A DNA stretch of 64,000 bases from Macrotis lagotis (lineage: Eukaryota; Chordata; Mammalia; Peramelemorphia; Peramelidae), in the NCBI RefSeq assembly GCF_037893015.1, contig NC_133658.1:888777092-888841091 (forward strand), given 5' to 3'. The position numbers were made by a program, and so were the translations under genes. The notes beneath the pieces are model-generated. The model had not been told where the DNA came from. It ran no database searches and worked only from the letters and a program-made list of their open reading frames with translations. Positions 35,060 through 47,345 of this stretch are shown here, in pieces. Numbering within the stretch: the stretch's first letter is position 1; each line of letters starts with the position of its first letter.

Positions 35060-36327
35060 CTGCAAAACAAGATGGAGACAAGGGGATTTCATTAAGCCAT
35101 TAGGGGAAAAATCACAGAAAATTGAAGCCAGCTCGGTAATGACAACCAGATGCATCGGTACCGCGCATTCTGGGAGGTTGATGCCATTCAAGGGCTGGTA
35201 GGGACAATAGTGAAGGGCCCTCCACTGGCTCCAGGAGGGGAAAAGGGAGCAATGTGGCATCAGGGTATTAATTGTCTTTGGGACTGGATGCCCCCAGTCA
35301 GCTACTTGCATCCATCCTCTGGAGAAGAGGAATGGGACTTTGGAGCAGAAACCTGGCCAGGGCATCACTTGGTGGTGGAGGCTGGGGCAGCACCTGAATG
35401 CTCTTTGGTCCACAATGCCCTGAAACTCACTGGCAACAACCAGGCTGCTTCCCCTGGCTGATTGTTTCCAGACAATTACATTTTAAAAAAAGGTAAATTA
35501 TTCATGGAGAGGCAGTGTCTGTGATGAGGACTTTGGCCCTCTTGATTTCCAGAGACAATGATCACCTTCATCAGAAGTGGGGACAAACTCAGAGAGCCGA
35601 GAGCTATGGACGTCACTAGTGATATGGGGTGTATACTGGGAGTGTGTTTGGAGTGGGGTAAGGACTGTTCCTTTTTATAAATAATGAGACAGATGCTGGG
35701 TTTGGGTGATTTGTTCTGCTCTGTATCACTCTGAGTCCCCACCAAACTTGGACAGAACCAGGTCAGCCGGTGGGCCTGCTGCCAGCTCAACAGGCCATAG
35801 AGGCCCCAAGGGAGCTTCTGGGGATTTATTTTTTGGGTTCATTTCTGCTGGTAACAAAATGATCTGGGGTGAAAATCGGGAGATGGATCAGGGTCTGTAT
35901 TTAGTTCTGCTCATCTGGACCCACCCCAGCTGGAGTCAATCCCAGCAAATCATTTGATACATGGTTCTGCACACCCTTAACTGGTCCTGAACAGAGCTAC
36001 ATCTTTGAGGTCCCCACTTAAGAGTCCTGAGCATCCTTCCGTTGCTCCCAGTGGAAGCTCCCTGAGGGCAGGGACTGTTTTTATTTTTGCCTCTGTAGAA
36101 ACAGCATCCAGAAGAGGACCAGGCAAGTCAGTTTTTTCATAAGTAAAATGGGAAAGTTGGTCTCCAGGGTCCCTTCTAGCTTTAGCTTCCAGCCAGTTTC
36201 CTGTGATCATGTGAATTGTTGGCTAGATGCACAGAAGTAAACTCAGATTCTCTTCCATTAATGGGGAGTGGGGGGGCAGAGGAGGAGACTGGTCTTTTTT
36301 TTGTTGTCCTGGAAACCCAGTGAAACC

Positions 36328-36465
36328 TATGGATCTTTTCTCCGAACTGTATTTTTAAATGCATAAAATAAAATACATAGGTTCCTAAAGGAAACTAAAT
36401 ATATATAAATATAGTTGTCCAAATATTAAAAAAAACCCAAGTGTATAGACCCTAGGTTAAGAACT
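36328..36465. repeat. Dispersed TIR-type element copy
   Basis: 'aataaaatacataggtt' and the closing 'ctaggttaagaactc' match the 9146-9452 family. It is truncated. Confidence 0.5.
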
Positions 36466-37004
36466 CTTCTCTGGTCTTGCCCTTATATCTGGGCTAGGCT
36501 TAGAGACAAAGATTAAATGGAGGATGCCAAATGACAAAATAGGATCCTAGGGCATATTCTTTCAGGAAGCTTCAGCCAGTCATCTTATTCATGCCCATAA
36601 ATTGGTGAAGTTTTCAACGAGTTGGGACAGGTATGGAGATATTGCCTCTCTTTGGAAAGCTTCCCAATTGACCATCTGTGGAGAGGCTGCAGACAGGCCG
36701 GCCCAGTCAGAGAAAGTCTCTGGTGCCCTGGACTTGGGCATGGGACCAGGATTCATGTGCCATCCATCAGCTTCTCTGTGGTTGGTTCTCTTCATTATTC
36801 ATATCCAAAGCCGTTCCATGTTTGTTTCTGAGGGAGACGGAGCCCAGGGCTTACCTTTTCCTGGGCCCAGTCCCCTTCCCTTTTGAAGTTACCATGACTG
36901 AAGGAGCAGGCTAGCTTTGGGTTAGGGGACATAGGTCTATGGCTAGAAAAGGCTTTAAGAGCTGAGAAAACAATCAAGGATTTTCATCTCTTTGGGATAT
37001 AGAG

Positions 37005-37215
37005 GGCAGACTTGGAGCTAGGAAGATCTGATTCCAAATGTGCCCTCAGACTCTTCCTAGCTGGTGTCACCTTCTGCAAGTCACTTATCCTCTCTCTCCC
37101 TCAGTTTCCTCATTTGCAAAAATGGGGATAATAATAGCACCCACCTCTCTCAGGTTGTTGAGAGGATCAAATGAGATAATGTCTGAAAGGTGCTTAATTC
37201 AGAACTTGGAACAAG
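37005..37215 (+). repeat. MIR/THER-like SINE
   Basis: 'cttggagctaggaagatctg', 'ctcagtttcctcatttgc' and 'gaggatcaaatgagataatg' are in order. Confidence 0.8.
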
Positions 37216-37224
37216 TGATGGTTG

Positions 37225-37414
37225 TCCTTTATTCTTTTTTTTTTTTTTTGGATTTTTTTTGCAAGGCAAACAGGGTTAAGTGGCTTGCCCAAGGCCACGC
37301 AGCTAGGTCATTATTAAGTGTCTAAGACTGGATTTGAACCCAGGTCCTCCTGACTCCAGGGCCAGTGCTTTATCCACTGCGCTACCTAGCCGCCCCTACT
37401 TATCCTTTATTCTT
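37225..37414 (-). mobile_element. Marsupial SINE with target-site duplication
   Basis: It has a poly-T tail, 'gcaaggcaaacagggttaag' and 'gcgctacctagccgcccc'. Direct copies of 'tcctttattctt' flank it at 37225-37236 and 37403-37414. The body is nearly full length and in the transcript sense of KCNAB2. It landed in the end of the preceding MIR. Confidence 0.88.
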
Positions 37415-37944
37415 GAGGAAGATCATGACATTAGGGAGATGCCATGACAAGCATGTGAATTAGATTTGAGTGAGGGGAGCTGTGCTAAGTCACCAGCCTC
37501 ATTTACTCCACTGGAGTCATCTGGGTCCAGTGGCCAGATATGAATCAGGATGACTGGAGATGGTCCTGGATGGCAGGTAATCAGGGTGAGGAGGGTGTGA
37601 CCCCTGCAGGAGCAGTTGCCAGGCTATATCATCACAGGGATGATGATGCCAGGATGATGACTGCAGGCACTGAGATCGGAGCATTGCTATTCAAGGTTCT
37701 GGGCTGGATCCATCAGGTTCTGAGGAAAAGATGGGCCAGGTGGCAGTGGTCTGACTTGTCTGGCACTTGCTGTTGCCCATCTCTCCCTCAGGGCATCTTA
37801 CTGCTTGAACCACCTGTGGGTGGCAGCTGGTGGGGATGGTGAACCCCTTCTCCTAGGCATTACCACTCAAGATGATGGCTGTGAGGGTTGGTAATATGTA
37901 GATCTTGAGGGGAGGATGCTGCCCCTCCTAGGGCTTGCTGGTGG

Positions 37945-38175
37945 AGGTTGGCTTAATGGCACAGTGGACAGAATACAGTTCTGAGTTCAAATGTAGCCTC
38001 AGACACTTCCTAGCTGTGTGATCCTGGGCAAGTCACTTTACCCTGTTTGTCTCAGCTTCCTTATTTGTCCAGTGAGCTGGAGAAAGAAATAGTAAACTGC
38101 TCCAGTATCTCTGCCAAGAAAAGTGCAGATGGGGTCATGAAAGGTTAGACATGACTGAAAAAATAAAACCAAAAA
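37945..38175 (+). repeat. MAR1-like SINE
   Basis: 'ggcttaatggcacagtggac' and 'ctgggcaagtcactttaccc' are followed by 'gtgagctggagaaagaaat', 'atctctgccaagaaaagtg' and 'atggggtcatgaaaggttag', the MAR1-specific 3' half. Confidence 0.85.
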
Positions 38176-38499
38176 AAGCAGTTGGCTCAACCTTTGTAGC
38201 TGGTGGTGATGAGGAAAGTGGGCCCCTTCTCCATCCTGATTTCTTCCCTCCTTTGTGGATGCTGGACTAGGCTGGAAGCAGATCTGGTGGTGTGGTGGGC
38301 ACTGCCACTCTTAAGGCTCTTGGGAGCATGGTTCTGCATCATTCCACATTTCTCTCTGCCTTAAGTTTCCCCATCCCTGCTCTTTACCTCACCATGCCCT
38401 CTAGTTCCTCCACCTTTTGGTTCTTTGCCAGGTTATCATCCCTGCACAAGTTAGACTCTCCTCCCTTTCCTAGCTTGTACAATTCTACATTAGACTCTC

Positions 38500-41025
38500 C
38501 TCTTAAATCCCTTACCTCCTTGCCTCATCACCAAGCATTCCTTGCAAAACCTCAGTCCTGGGTTACTTCTATCATCTCTCCTACTTATGTGATGCCAAAC
38601 AGCTGGAGGAAATAAGAAAACTGACAAATCAACAAATCATAAACACTGGGTCCACTACAAATTTATGTTTAACTAATCTCAAATGGGTCCTCACTGCAGG
38701 AAGGCAATCCTTCTACCCCTTCTAATCAATATGCTATTCTGCTTTCCATAGTGGTTATTTCAAACCTCCTTGTTTCTCTTCACGGCTGTGTCTTTCTATC
38801 TTCTCCTCTCGACTCATTCACTGACATCATCCCCTAAACTGTCCCCCTTCACTCCTGTCTCAGAGGAAGAGTGGTCCTTGCCAAGGCCAATCACTCCAAG
38901 ACACCCCGACACCCAGACTTCCTTTTCCAGCAGATCACCACCATAGTCCTATTTTCTCTCTAACCTTCAAAGCCTCCCATGTGCTGTCTCCTTTGCTGCC
39001 TACAAACAGATCCCTATCTCCTCTGTCCTTAAAAAAATCTTCATTTGATCTGACCATCTCCATTGTCTGTCATTCTATAGCTTCTTGAGAAAGCTACCTA
39101 GATACTCAGTGCCTCCACTCTCACTGTCTTCCAATCCTATTATTCATCTCAAATTGCTCTTTGAAGTTACTAATGATCTCTAAATTGCCAGACCTAATAG
39201 CCTCTCCTCAGTCTTCATTATTTTTGACCTCTGCAAGCCTTGGCCACTGTTGATCACCTTTTCTTTGGTACTCTCTCCTCTAAGTTTTCCTGACATCTCT
39301 CCCTCCTGGTTCTTCTCTTGCCTGTCCAACCTTTTCCTCTTCTGACCTTTCCTTTTTGTTGGTGCTTTATGAAAAGCACCGCCCCGCTCAATGTGGGGGT
39401 CTCCTAGGCCCTTTTCTCTTCCTTCCACTACACAAACATCTTCAATTTGTGTGTACGTGTCATGGGTCTACTTGGCAGTCTGATCAAGTATGTTGACCCC
39501 TTCTCCGAATCACATTTTTAAAATTCATGAAATAAACTCCAGGAGATTAAAAAGGAAACTAAGTAGATTGAAATACAGCTATCAAAAGCAGCCAGTTCCT
39601 ATTCTCCACAGGCTCATCAATTCCCATGAGTTCAATGGTCACCTCTATGTAGATGGTTCTCAAGTTCTGGTACAGGTTTGCCCTTGAGTTTCAGGCTCAC
39701 ATCAGCAGCCGCTTTTGGCCAATTTCTCCAACTGTAACTCTTAAACGTGGATGTACAGAGAACTCATTATCTTATCCCCCCCCCCCACTTTCCTTTTTTT
39801 CTCAATGCCCTTATTACTCTTATGAGGACTACCATTCTTTTAGTTACCCAGGCATTCAAATCTCATCTACACCCACTCTAGGGGTAGCCAGATGGAGAAG
39901 AAGATAGAGCACTGGTCCTGGAATCAGGAAGACTCAAGTTCAAATCTGGCCTCAGATATTTGATATTTACTAGCTGGATGACCTTGGGCCAGTCACTTAA
40001 CCCGGATTGCCTCCCATCCAGGGTTATCGCTAGTTATTCTGATCCATATCTGGATACTAGATTTCAAATGGCTCTGGAGGAGAAAGGGAGGCTGGAGACT
40101 TAGCAACTCAATTCCAATCCAACACCCTGATGGCATGTTCTTCTTGGAGAACGCAGAACCAACAACACTTACTCTAGAAATTCAATTTGATCCCAAACCT
40201 TGTGCCTTCACTTTTACAGCATCTCTCCTCCACATCCCTCCTCCCACCCAAGGCCCTTCTCCCCTCATCTCTCCTCCATACCTCCCCACCTGAGGCCCTT
40301 CTCAACTCTCTTCTACATCCCCCTCTTCCACCAGAGCCCTTTTCACCTCTTCTCTGGACTACTTCAATAGTTTCCTAAATGATCTCTCTTCCTTAGGTCT
40401 TTTCCCCCTTGAATCTAGGTTCTAACCAGTTTTACAAAGGAGTTCTCCTAAAGGCTTAGCCCTGCTCAATAAACTCCAGTGGCTCATTATTATTCCAAAA
40501 ATAAAAACATGAAGTCTTGTTTGGCATTTAAAGTTCTTCACAATTTGGCTCCTTCCTATCTCTCCATGCTTTTTACACATGACTCCTTCTCCACCCACCT
40601 GTGAACCATTTATGATATTTATGATAGTCTATTTGCCATCCCTTGGACATCATCTTCCATCTTCCATCAGTATGCCTTTTAAATGGTTGTCCCCTTATCC
40701 AGAACACCCTCCCCTTTTCATCTCTGCCCATTGGTTTCCCTGTCTTCCTTCAAGACACAGATCATATAGGACCTTCCTCAGACCCTGCCTTATCTGGGAT
40801 CCCCCACTCCTCAGCTGCAAGGACCTTCTTTCCCCTCTAGGTTTATTTTCTGCTCTCTATGTATTTATCTTGTGCCTGTGTTTAATGCACGTCTTCCCCA
40901 TTTAAAATATGAACTCCTTTGGGGCAGGGGCTGTTTTAACCCTTCTTTAAATTCCTAGAACTTGGAACAGTACCAGAGATAGATCAAGTGCTTGACAAAT
41001 ACTAACTAACTGGCTAACAAACTAA
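38500..41025 (+). mobile_element. Degraded L2 LINE, plus orientation
   Basis: Near 40355 'tggactacttcaatagtttc' translates as the L2 reverse-transcriptase C-region motif D-Y-(C/F)-N-S. Later 'ctgctcaataaactccagtgg', 'aaagttcttcacaatttggc' and a closing '...gatcaagtgcttgacaaata' follow L2 order. It is interrupted by a SINE (39883-40100) and a TIR-type piece (about 39490-39580). Stops and frameshifts are frequent, so it is a dead copy. Its edges are approximate. Confidence 0.75.
39883..40100 (+). repeat. Marsupial SINE inside the L2 element
   Basis: 'gtagccagatggagaagaag', 'gcactggtcctggaatcagg' and 'gccagtcacttaacccggat', followed by 'ccagggttatcgctagttat' and 'caaatggctctggaggag'. The 3' half is a different tail type from the short SINE. 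Confidence 0.8.
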
Positions 41026-41068
41026 GCCAAGTGAGAAAACATGGTGCTTGGCATGGTGTGGGGGTGAT

Positions 41069-41095
41069 GTGTGTGAGTGTGTGTGTATGTGTGTA

Positions 41096-41128
<33 letters not shown>

Positions 41129-41130
41129 GT
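41069..41130. repeat. (GT)n microsatellite
   Basis: About 60 bases of GT with GAGT, TATG and TTT interruptions. Confidence 0.93.
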
Positions 41131-41404
41131 TATTGTTTCCAGTTAATTCATTCCTAGCTGTTTGACATTGGGTAATTTACTTAGATGCTATGAGGTTTGG
41201 TTTTTCCATTTGTAAAATGGGAGGGGTGGACTAGAAGGTTTCTAAGACCTCTTCTAGCTAAATATATGCTATTAATCACTTGGAAAATGAAGTGATGTCA
41301 AAGGGATAGCCAGGAGGCTACAGAAGTTGGATTACAGAGAGGAGTGAAGGGAAATAAGATTTAGATTGGTAACAATCTAAAGCTTTAGAGGTCATGCACT
41401 TTGG

Positions 41405-41548
41405 GGGGTGGTGTGAGGTAGTTGGGATTAAGTGAATTGGCCAGGGTCACAGAGTACTAGAGTCAAGTGCCTGAGGCTGAATTTGAACTCAGATCATCTT
41501 GTCTACTGTCATGGTGCTCTATCCACTGAGCCACCTAGCTTCCTCCAT
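41405..41548 (-). repeat. Marsupial SINE, minus orientation
   Basis: 'gggattaagtgaattggcc' through 'ctctatccactgagccacctagc' is the reverse complement of the common SINE. Confidence 0.8.
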
Positions 41549-41877
41549 GTTCTTCTTTATCTTGAGAGGCTGCTTGGTGGATAGAGGGCTGGCCTTGGAG
41601 TGGCCAGTTGGGGGAAACGAAGAAAAAAGAAAGATATGGTAACTTTCATAGGCCTGAATTTTTGATTAGTTGGAGTCAGGCCTCCTAGAAGATGGAAAGA
41701 AACCTTTTCTTACTGATAAAATCATACCTACTGTGGAGAGAAGCAAAGGGTTACTTAGGTTAGGAAGAGTTGGCTATTGATCTGGCTCAGGTAGCCATCT
41801 GAAGGAGACCCACAAAGCAAGAATCTTTCTATTTTTGCAATATGTCTTGTGTTTTCAATGTCTGTAGCCCTAGATTG

Positions 41878-42112
41878 TGGGGCAACACATGGTATAGTGG
41901 ATAGAGTTTGGGCTATGGAGTCAGGAAGACCTGAGTTCAAATTCAACCTTAGATACTTGCTAATTATGTGACCCTGGTAAGTCTTTTAATCTTCTTTGCC
42001 TCAATGACTTCATCTGTAAAATGAGCTGGAGAAGGAAATGGGAAATCACTCCACTGATTGACAAGAAAATCCCAAATGGGGTCATGAAAAGTCAGACAAG
42101 ACTAATTGACAA
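41878..42112 (+). repeat. MAR1-like SINE
   Basis: 'ggggcaacacatggtatagtgg' leads to 'gagctggagaaggaaatggg' and 'atggggtcatgaaaagtcag', an almost complete MAR1-type copy. Confidence 0.87.
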
Positions 42113-42984
42113 CAACCACCCACACAGCCCCACTGAATTACCTAAACTGTCTTTTCAAACATGAAGAAAGGAAGGTGCAGGAAAGGGAAATCACACACAT
42201 GGGGGTCGCACAGCCAGTAAGTAGTAAAATCAGAGTTTGAATCCCAGACTTCTTCCTGATAATTAGATTCTATATTCCTTATTCTGTCCCATCTCATGAG
42301 AATCTAGTCAGGGTGAACAACTGACAAAGGGTTCAAATGCATGCATTTGCAAACAAAAGATAGCTTTTGGGAACTGGGCAGAGAAGAATGGAATGCTTTG
42401 ATTACATCCACACTCTGAATTTTAAGGCAATAGCCACCACTGGAGTTGGCTGTGCTTCTCCATAATTGAGGAAGAGATCATCCTGGAGATACTAAGTGCT
42501 TAAAATGGTACTGCAGGGTAAAAGGTCCTCTCTGCCACTTCTCTGAGAAATTCTCAGCTGTCCTAATTGTAGCATTAAGAAAAGAAAATATCAAGGAACA
42601 CAGACTAGGGGGGCAGGTTATCCTCTTGTTGGAGCCCTGAGCAAAGTGGCTCCATCAAGTACCTTGCCTGGTGGATCACCATAGGCACCAGAGGAGCAGA
42701 AGGCTCTTTCCTGTTCTGAATCGATTAGAATTTCATTGATGTTTGTCCTTCATTCTCCAAGACCACCATCATCATGACAAACACATGAATTGAATTTGAG
42801 GGAGGGGGACTGTGCTCAGTGACCAACCTCACTGGCAAATGTCTGACAAGGCCAGAGATTTCTATCCATTGCTCCACCTAGCTACCCCTTGTATTTCATT
42901 TAAATCTATGAAAAAGTCCTCATGATATGGGCCTGTCTCAGTGGGAAATAATTTCCCAAAGCCAAAGAAAATGAAGTGTTTTTG

Positions 42985-43205
42985 AGTCATTTTTTATTTG
43001 CATCTAACTCTCTGTGACCCCATTTGGGGTTTTCTTGGCAAAGATACTAGAGTATATTTTTTCTTCAGATTATTTTACAAGTGAGGAAACTGAGGTAAAC
43101 GGGTGGTGATTTGTCCAGGATCACACTGCTAGGAAGTGTCTGAGGCCAGATTTCAACTTAGAAATATAAACCTTTCTGACTCCAGGCCCAGAACCTTATC
43201 CACTG
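42985..43205 (-). repeat. MAR1-like SINE, minus orientation
   Basis: 'ctctgtgaccccatttgggg', 'ttttcttggcaaagatacta', 'gaggaaactgaggtaaacgg' and 'ccttatccactgcttcc' are in reversed MAR1 order. Confidence 0.85.
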
Positions 43206-43414
43206 CTTCCATGAACTTCCCTGGCACATTACAGATGCCTCATAAATCAATTAAATCAATATATTAATCATTTGATCTCTAGAAAGCTTTAAGATTTGCA
43301 GAACACTTTCCCTCTGTTTTCTTATTTGAGTCTCTCAATAACTCCAAGAGGTAATATTTCTTGTGATTCCCCACATTACAGACAAAACAACTGAGACCTA
43401 TGAGGTCTTTCATA

Positions 43415-43530
43415 GAATCATGATTCTAAATGCAAAAAATAAAATACATTGGATTACAGAGGGAAACAAGACTAAAATATAGTTAGTAAAATATTTAAAA
43501 ATATATTTAAAATAATTAATTTTGTGAACT
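43415..43530. repeat. Dispersed TIR-type element copy
   Basis: 'aaaaaataaaatacattgga' and 'gaactccaagttaagag' resemble the 36328-36465 copy. Both ends are eroded. Confidence 0.45.
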
Positions 43531-45345
43531 CCAAGTTAAGAGAGCTATCCAAAGAACAAGGCATAAAGGAGAATGTTGGATCTGGGTCAGGAAAACCTCA
43601 ATATAAGTACCCCACCTCAAGTATTAGCTGGAAAGCCAGGTAACATCTCCAGGCCTTCATTTCTTCATCTGTAAGATGGGGATAGCAGCAGCCTTCCTTT
43701 GTAGGACTGCTGCAGGGGTCAGATAAGATAATGCATGAGAAGCACCTCACAACTGATGTGAATATTAACTGTTCTTATCATTCTTATTCCTGCCCAGGTC
43801 AGTGAGGAGGCATCAGAGGTAGGATCTGAACCCAGGTCTTTCTTACTCTGACCTCAGTATTGTCTTCATGGACCCTGTGAAGAGCCGGAAGGAAGCTTAT
43901 CCATCACCTAATACTTGATACAGAAAGGAATTCCCACCAGGACAGACTTGTTTAGTGGCCTCTGCTCGAAAGGCTCTGTGCAAGGGAACCTACCACCTTC
44001 AACACAGCCCACTGCTCTCTAGCAAAGTGATAATGCAGGAAGTTTGTCCTCACATCAAACATCTATTGGCCTCCGGGTAACTCCTGTCAATGCTCTTGGA
44101 TCTGTTCTCTGGGGACAAACAGAACAACTCTTATAATCCCTGATCCATTGACAGAAGCCCTTCAAATACTTGAAGGCAGCTACAATTCCCCTGGATCCCC
44201 AATTCTTCACTTCTCCAGATTCCGTTCCTTTGGCTGAACCTCATCTGACAAGAATTCAAGGTCCTTCACCATCCTGGCTGCCTTCCTCTGGACACCCAAC
44301 ATCTTCTATAATTAGAAGTGCTCAGAAGAGAACTGGGTGTTCCAGAGAAGGTCTGACAAAGGCAGAGTCCAAGAGGACTCTCATCGCCCTGTTTCTGGAA
44401 GCAATGGTGCCCCTAAGGCAGCCCCAGGGAGCATCTACTTCTTTGGCTATCACATCCCACTGAAGTGACAGCAAGTTCATATTAATCTTCATGTCCTGGA
44501 TCTATTTCAGAGCAATTTAAGACAATGAGCATTTATTGAGCACCTATTATGTGCAGGAAGGGTGTCATTACTATGTACAGACAGTGCATTAAGCATCAGG
44601 GATCTATTAAAGGAGGCAAATGAGAGTTCCTGCCTCAGGGAGATCACAATCTAATGAACATTGTGTTGTTCCCCAACTAGTCCTTGTGAAGCTGATTATT
44701 TGACCTTAATGTAAAGTGCAAGAATTTACATTAATCCCCTCTGAGTTTCCTCTTATTAAATCCAGCCTGGGACGATTGTCAGTCAAGATCCTTTAGGATT
44801 GTGATGTGGTTATCCCCCAGGTCAGCCAGCCTTCTCAGCTTGGGGTCATCTAAGATACTTTGAGCATGCCATCTGTTCCTTTAGCTAAGTCATTGACGAA
44901 ATTGTTACACAGCCCGGGGTGAGCACAGATCCCTTCATTGGAGACTTCCTGCCATGTTGATGTCAAATCATCAACAATCACTCTTTGAGTCCAGGCAACT
45001 ACCCAATTCTGAATCCATCCAATGGCATTAGATGGCATCTCTCTATTTCCCCCACAATATATAACTTGCATTTTCCAAGAATAACATGAGATACTGTTAT
45101 TAAAAGTTTTACTAAAATCTGAGTAAACTCTATCCCTAGCATGCCCCTCCTCTACTAGCTTGTTATTCTGTAACCCAGTGCTTAGCAAATCAAAGTCACT
45201 TAATAAATGCTTATTGGCTAACTGATCCTGTCCGGAAAGGATATGGGGAGAGCCTGGCATGGCTTGTTCTTAATTAGCCCTGTTGGCTCTTTGTAATCAC
45301 TGCTGCCCTTTCTGATGATTGCTAACCATATCTTTAACAATCCTT

Positions 45346-46200
45346 TCTAGGATTTCCCAGGAATTGAAGTTAAAGCCATGGGCCTATAACTAGCAGACCC
45401 TCTGTTCTCTCTTTCTGGAAAGCTGAGACATTTCTCCAATTTTTCTGTGAGATTTCAGATATCACTGACAAAAGTACAGCAATCATGGCCCCACTGCTCT
45501 TTGGAACCCCAGGGCATAGTTCACCTGGGCTGAGTGACTTGACTTCATCAAGGGCAGTGAGGGGGTTATCATCCCATCCACTCCAAAGAAAGACCCCATC
45601 CTTTCTCTATTCCTATTTTTTCCCAGCTTAACTAAAAAAAAATCCCTTTTCGTTGTCCTTATCTGCCCTGGCCAGCCTTGGTCCATTCTAAGATTTAGCA
45701 TCCCAAACTGTTGTTGTACAAATGTGCCACATTTGTATTCATTCTCTCTTATCTGGCTTTGCCCCTGTCTTCTGTAAAGTTTTTTTTGGTGATGCAATTG
45801 GTATTAAGTTACTTGCCCAGGATCCCACAACAAATCGAGCATCTGAGGTCAGATTTGACCCAGTTCCTCCTGACTTCAGGGCCAGTGCTTATCCACTGTA
45901 CCACCCAGTTGCCCCACATATTACAAAAAATTCTAAGTTGGTTAGTAAGTTGTCTGGGCCTCCTCATATATCTCTGCACACAACTCCTATCATTTCCTCT
46001 TCATTGGAACTGTTTTCCCATCTCTTTCCCCATAACATTTTAGTCCATGGGACTCTCCTACCCAATATTTCCTCTGAACTCTCTAAAATAAGTTTTAACA
46101 AGGTCTAGAGTACATGTCGGACAATGTCCAGATTTCTTCCTCTCCCATATCCTCTTGTATAGGTTGGTCACTTCCCCCATGATTTCCATCATTTCCACCC
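45346..46200 (+). repeat. Left arm of an inverted duplication
   Basis: This stretch is the reverse complement, with substitutions, of 48205-49232. Shared blocks include 'aggaattgaagttaaagcca', 'gttcacctgggctgagtgac' (the other arm differs by a few bases), 'acatattacaaaaaattcta', 'caatatttcctctgaactc' and 'aggttggtcacttccc'. Both arms carry the same SINE at the same site. Limits are from visual alignment. Confidence 0.85.
45784..45917 (-). repeat. SINE shared by both arms of the inverted duplication
   Basis: Minus-oriented SINE with the unusual tail 'ataccaattgcatcaccaaaaaaaa' and a missing base group in 'ggataagcactgg'. The copy at 48637-48771 has the same tail, the same defect and the same junctions. 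Confidence 0.85.
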
Positions 46201-47025
46201 CCAGAAAACAAGTTTCTCCCTATTTGAGAGAATAAGATCCATGATAGAATTTTTCCTTGTTGATTCCTATCCTTTTTGGAGGAAGAAAATGTTCCTAAGG
46301 CATGTCAAGAAGTTCTTATGAACTCTAGCTGATATCTGGATAGTTGAAGTACCTCACCAACATCTTGTCTGGTCTCTGTGGCAGGCTTGTCATCTGTTTC
46401 CCATATACCTCATCCTTCTCCACTTGCTGTCTAGGTGCTCTGGGGTCTACTCCAATGACAATATCCTTCTGTTTCTCCCTTCAAAGACTTTTATTCCTAT
46501 TCTTTCAGTCATGTTTCTCCCCTCTGACTCTATTACACTTCTTCCACAAAGCAATTTAAAGTAAAAGAAAATTGTCTAGGAATGATATTTTTATTTTTGG
46601 GGGAGACAATGGGGTTGAGAACGGGAACCATATTCACCAAGACAATTTGTGGATCCGTGGTGGGTATAACATCCCATCCATATAGTTCCAGTGGGATGCT
46701 GGAGCCAGCTCATACCTCAGTCAATGCTCAGTGTTGAAATTGGCAAAAGACACCAGGGCTTGATTTATTGTTTGGTTGATTGAGATTTAAGAAAGTTATG
46801 GAGAAAATGTTAACACTGTAGATTAAACTTAAAATGTGTGTACATTGTGCAATGCCCCTCTAGAAAGCTGGTTGTTAAATATTTGCCAACACCTTTGCAC
46901 AGTGCCCTATTGATTGGCCTTAGAAAATTAGCAACAGAGAGTAAGAGTTTTCTGGTTCTGATAGATTCCTAAGAAAGGGTGGTATAGAGAATGTATAAAG
47001 GAATGAATCTAAAAAAGACACTTAC

Positions 47026-47105
47026 TTTCCGGCAGCATAAACTTCAGCTGTATCAAACAGGTTGATCCCATTATCATAAGCCAAGGTCATCAGCTGCTCT
47101 GCCAT
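47026..47105 (-). CDS. KCNAB2: KCNAB2 exon: residues 68-93 with catalytic Asp85 and Tyr90
   Basis: Acceptor CTTTTCAG and donor GGAAA|GTAAGT bound 80 bases: 26 codons, [14 protein letters not shown] then [12 protein letters not shown], plus two bases of Lys94. FDTAEVY holds Asp85 and Tyr90 of the aldo-keto reductase site, and Tyr90 is the proton donor. Both are intact, so redox sensing by the subunit should be possible. Its position far from the next exons reflects the two large introns on either side. Confidence 0.98.
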
Positions 47106-47204
47106 CTGAAAAGAGAAGAGTCATGGTCATACAGGAAGAAGCTAGTCCTAAAGGCTCTGAAGGTCCAGGAGACTCTCAAACATAAACCATTTGTTATAGT
47201 TCAT

Positions 47205-47345
47205 TGATTTAGAGCTGGAAGGGACCTCAGAGATAATCTAGTCTAATCCCTTATTTTCATAGAGAAATAAAATGAAGCCCAGAATGGAAATGACTTGATT
47301 AAGATCACAAAGCTAATAAATGGAATACATATCTTCTAAAGACCC
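47205..47345 (-). repeat. MIR-like SINE fragment
   Basis: 'tttagagctggaagggacctcagag', 'aaatgaagcccagaatgg' and 'gatcacaaagctaataaatg' are in MIR order. Confidence 0.72.

Larger units (their letters stand above)
43890..46200 (-). mobile_element. Degraded CR1/L3 LINE with reverse-transcriptase remnants
   Basis: On the minus strand, 45270-44850 translates with recognisable CR1-type reverse-transcriptase motifs: VYSDFSKTFN, WIQNWVVAWTQRVIVDD and a displaced FVNDLAKGTDGML. The catalytic YADD region is not intact. The plus-strand text 44160-44460 ('cccttcaaatacttgaaggc', 'gctgccttcctctggacac') is the antisense of the element's 3' part. A SINE interrupts it at 45784-45917. Frames are broken, so it is inactive. 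Confidence 0.75.
35060..47025 (-). other. KCNAB2: KCNAB2 largest complete intron here (12 kb), full of LINE and SINE debris
   Basis: It carries an L2 element (38500-41025), a CR1/L3 element (43890-46200), at least eight SINEs and a GT run (41069-41130). The unique-looking parts are about 35060-35980, 36470-37000 and 46210-47000. No additional KCNAB2 exon was recognised. Confidence 0.85.

Noticed and set aside
34584..35081. A 165-codon minus-strand frame overlapping the small exon
   Set aside because: Only 45 bases of it (35015-35059) are coding; the rest reads through the splice donor into the intron.
43890..46200. An active LINE or a coding reverse-transcriptase gene
   Set aside because: Motifs are recognisable but the frame is broken, the catalytic region is missing and a SINE interrupts it.
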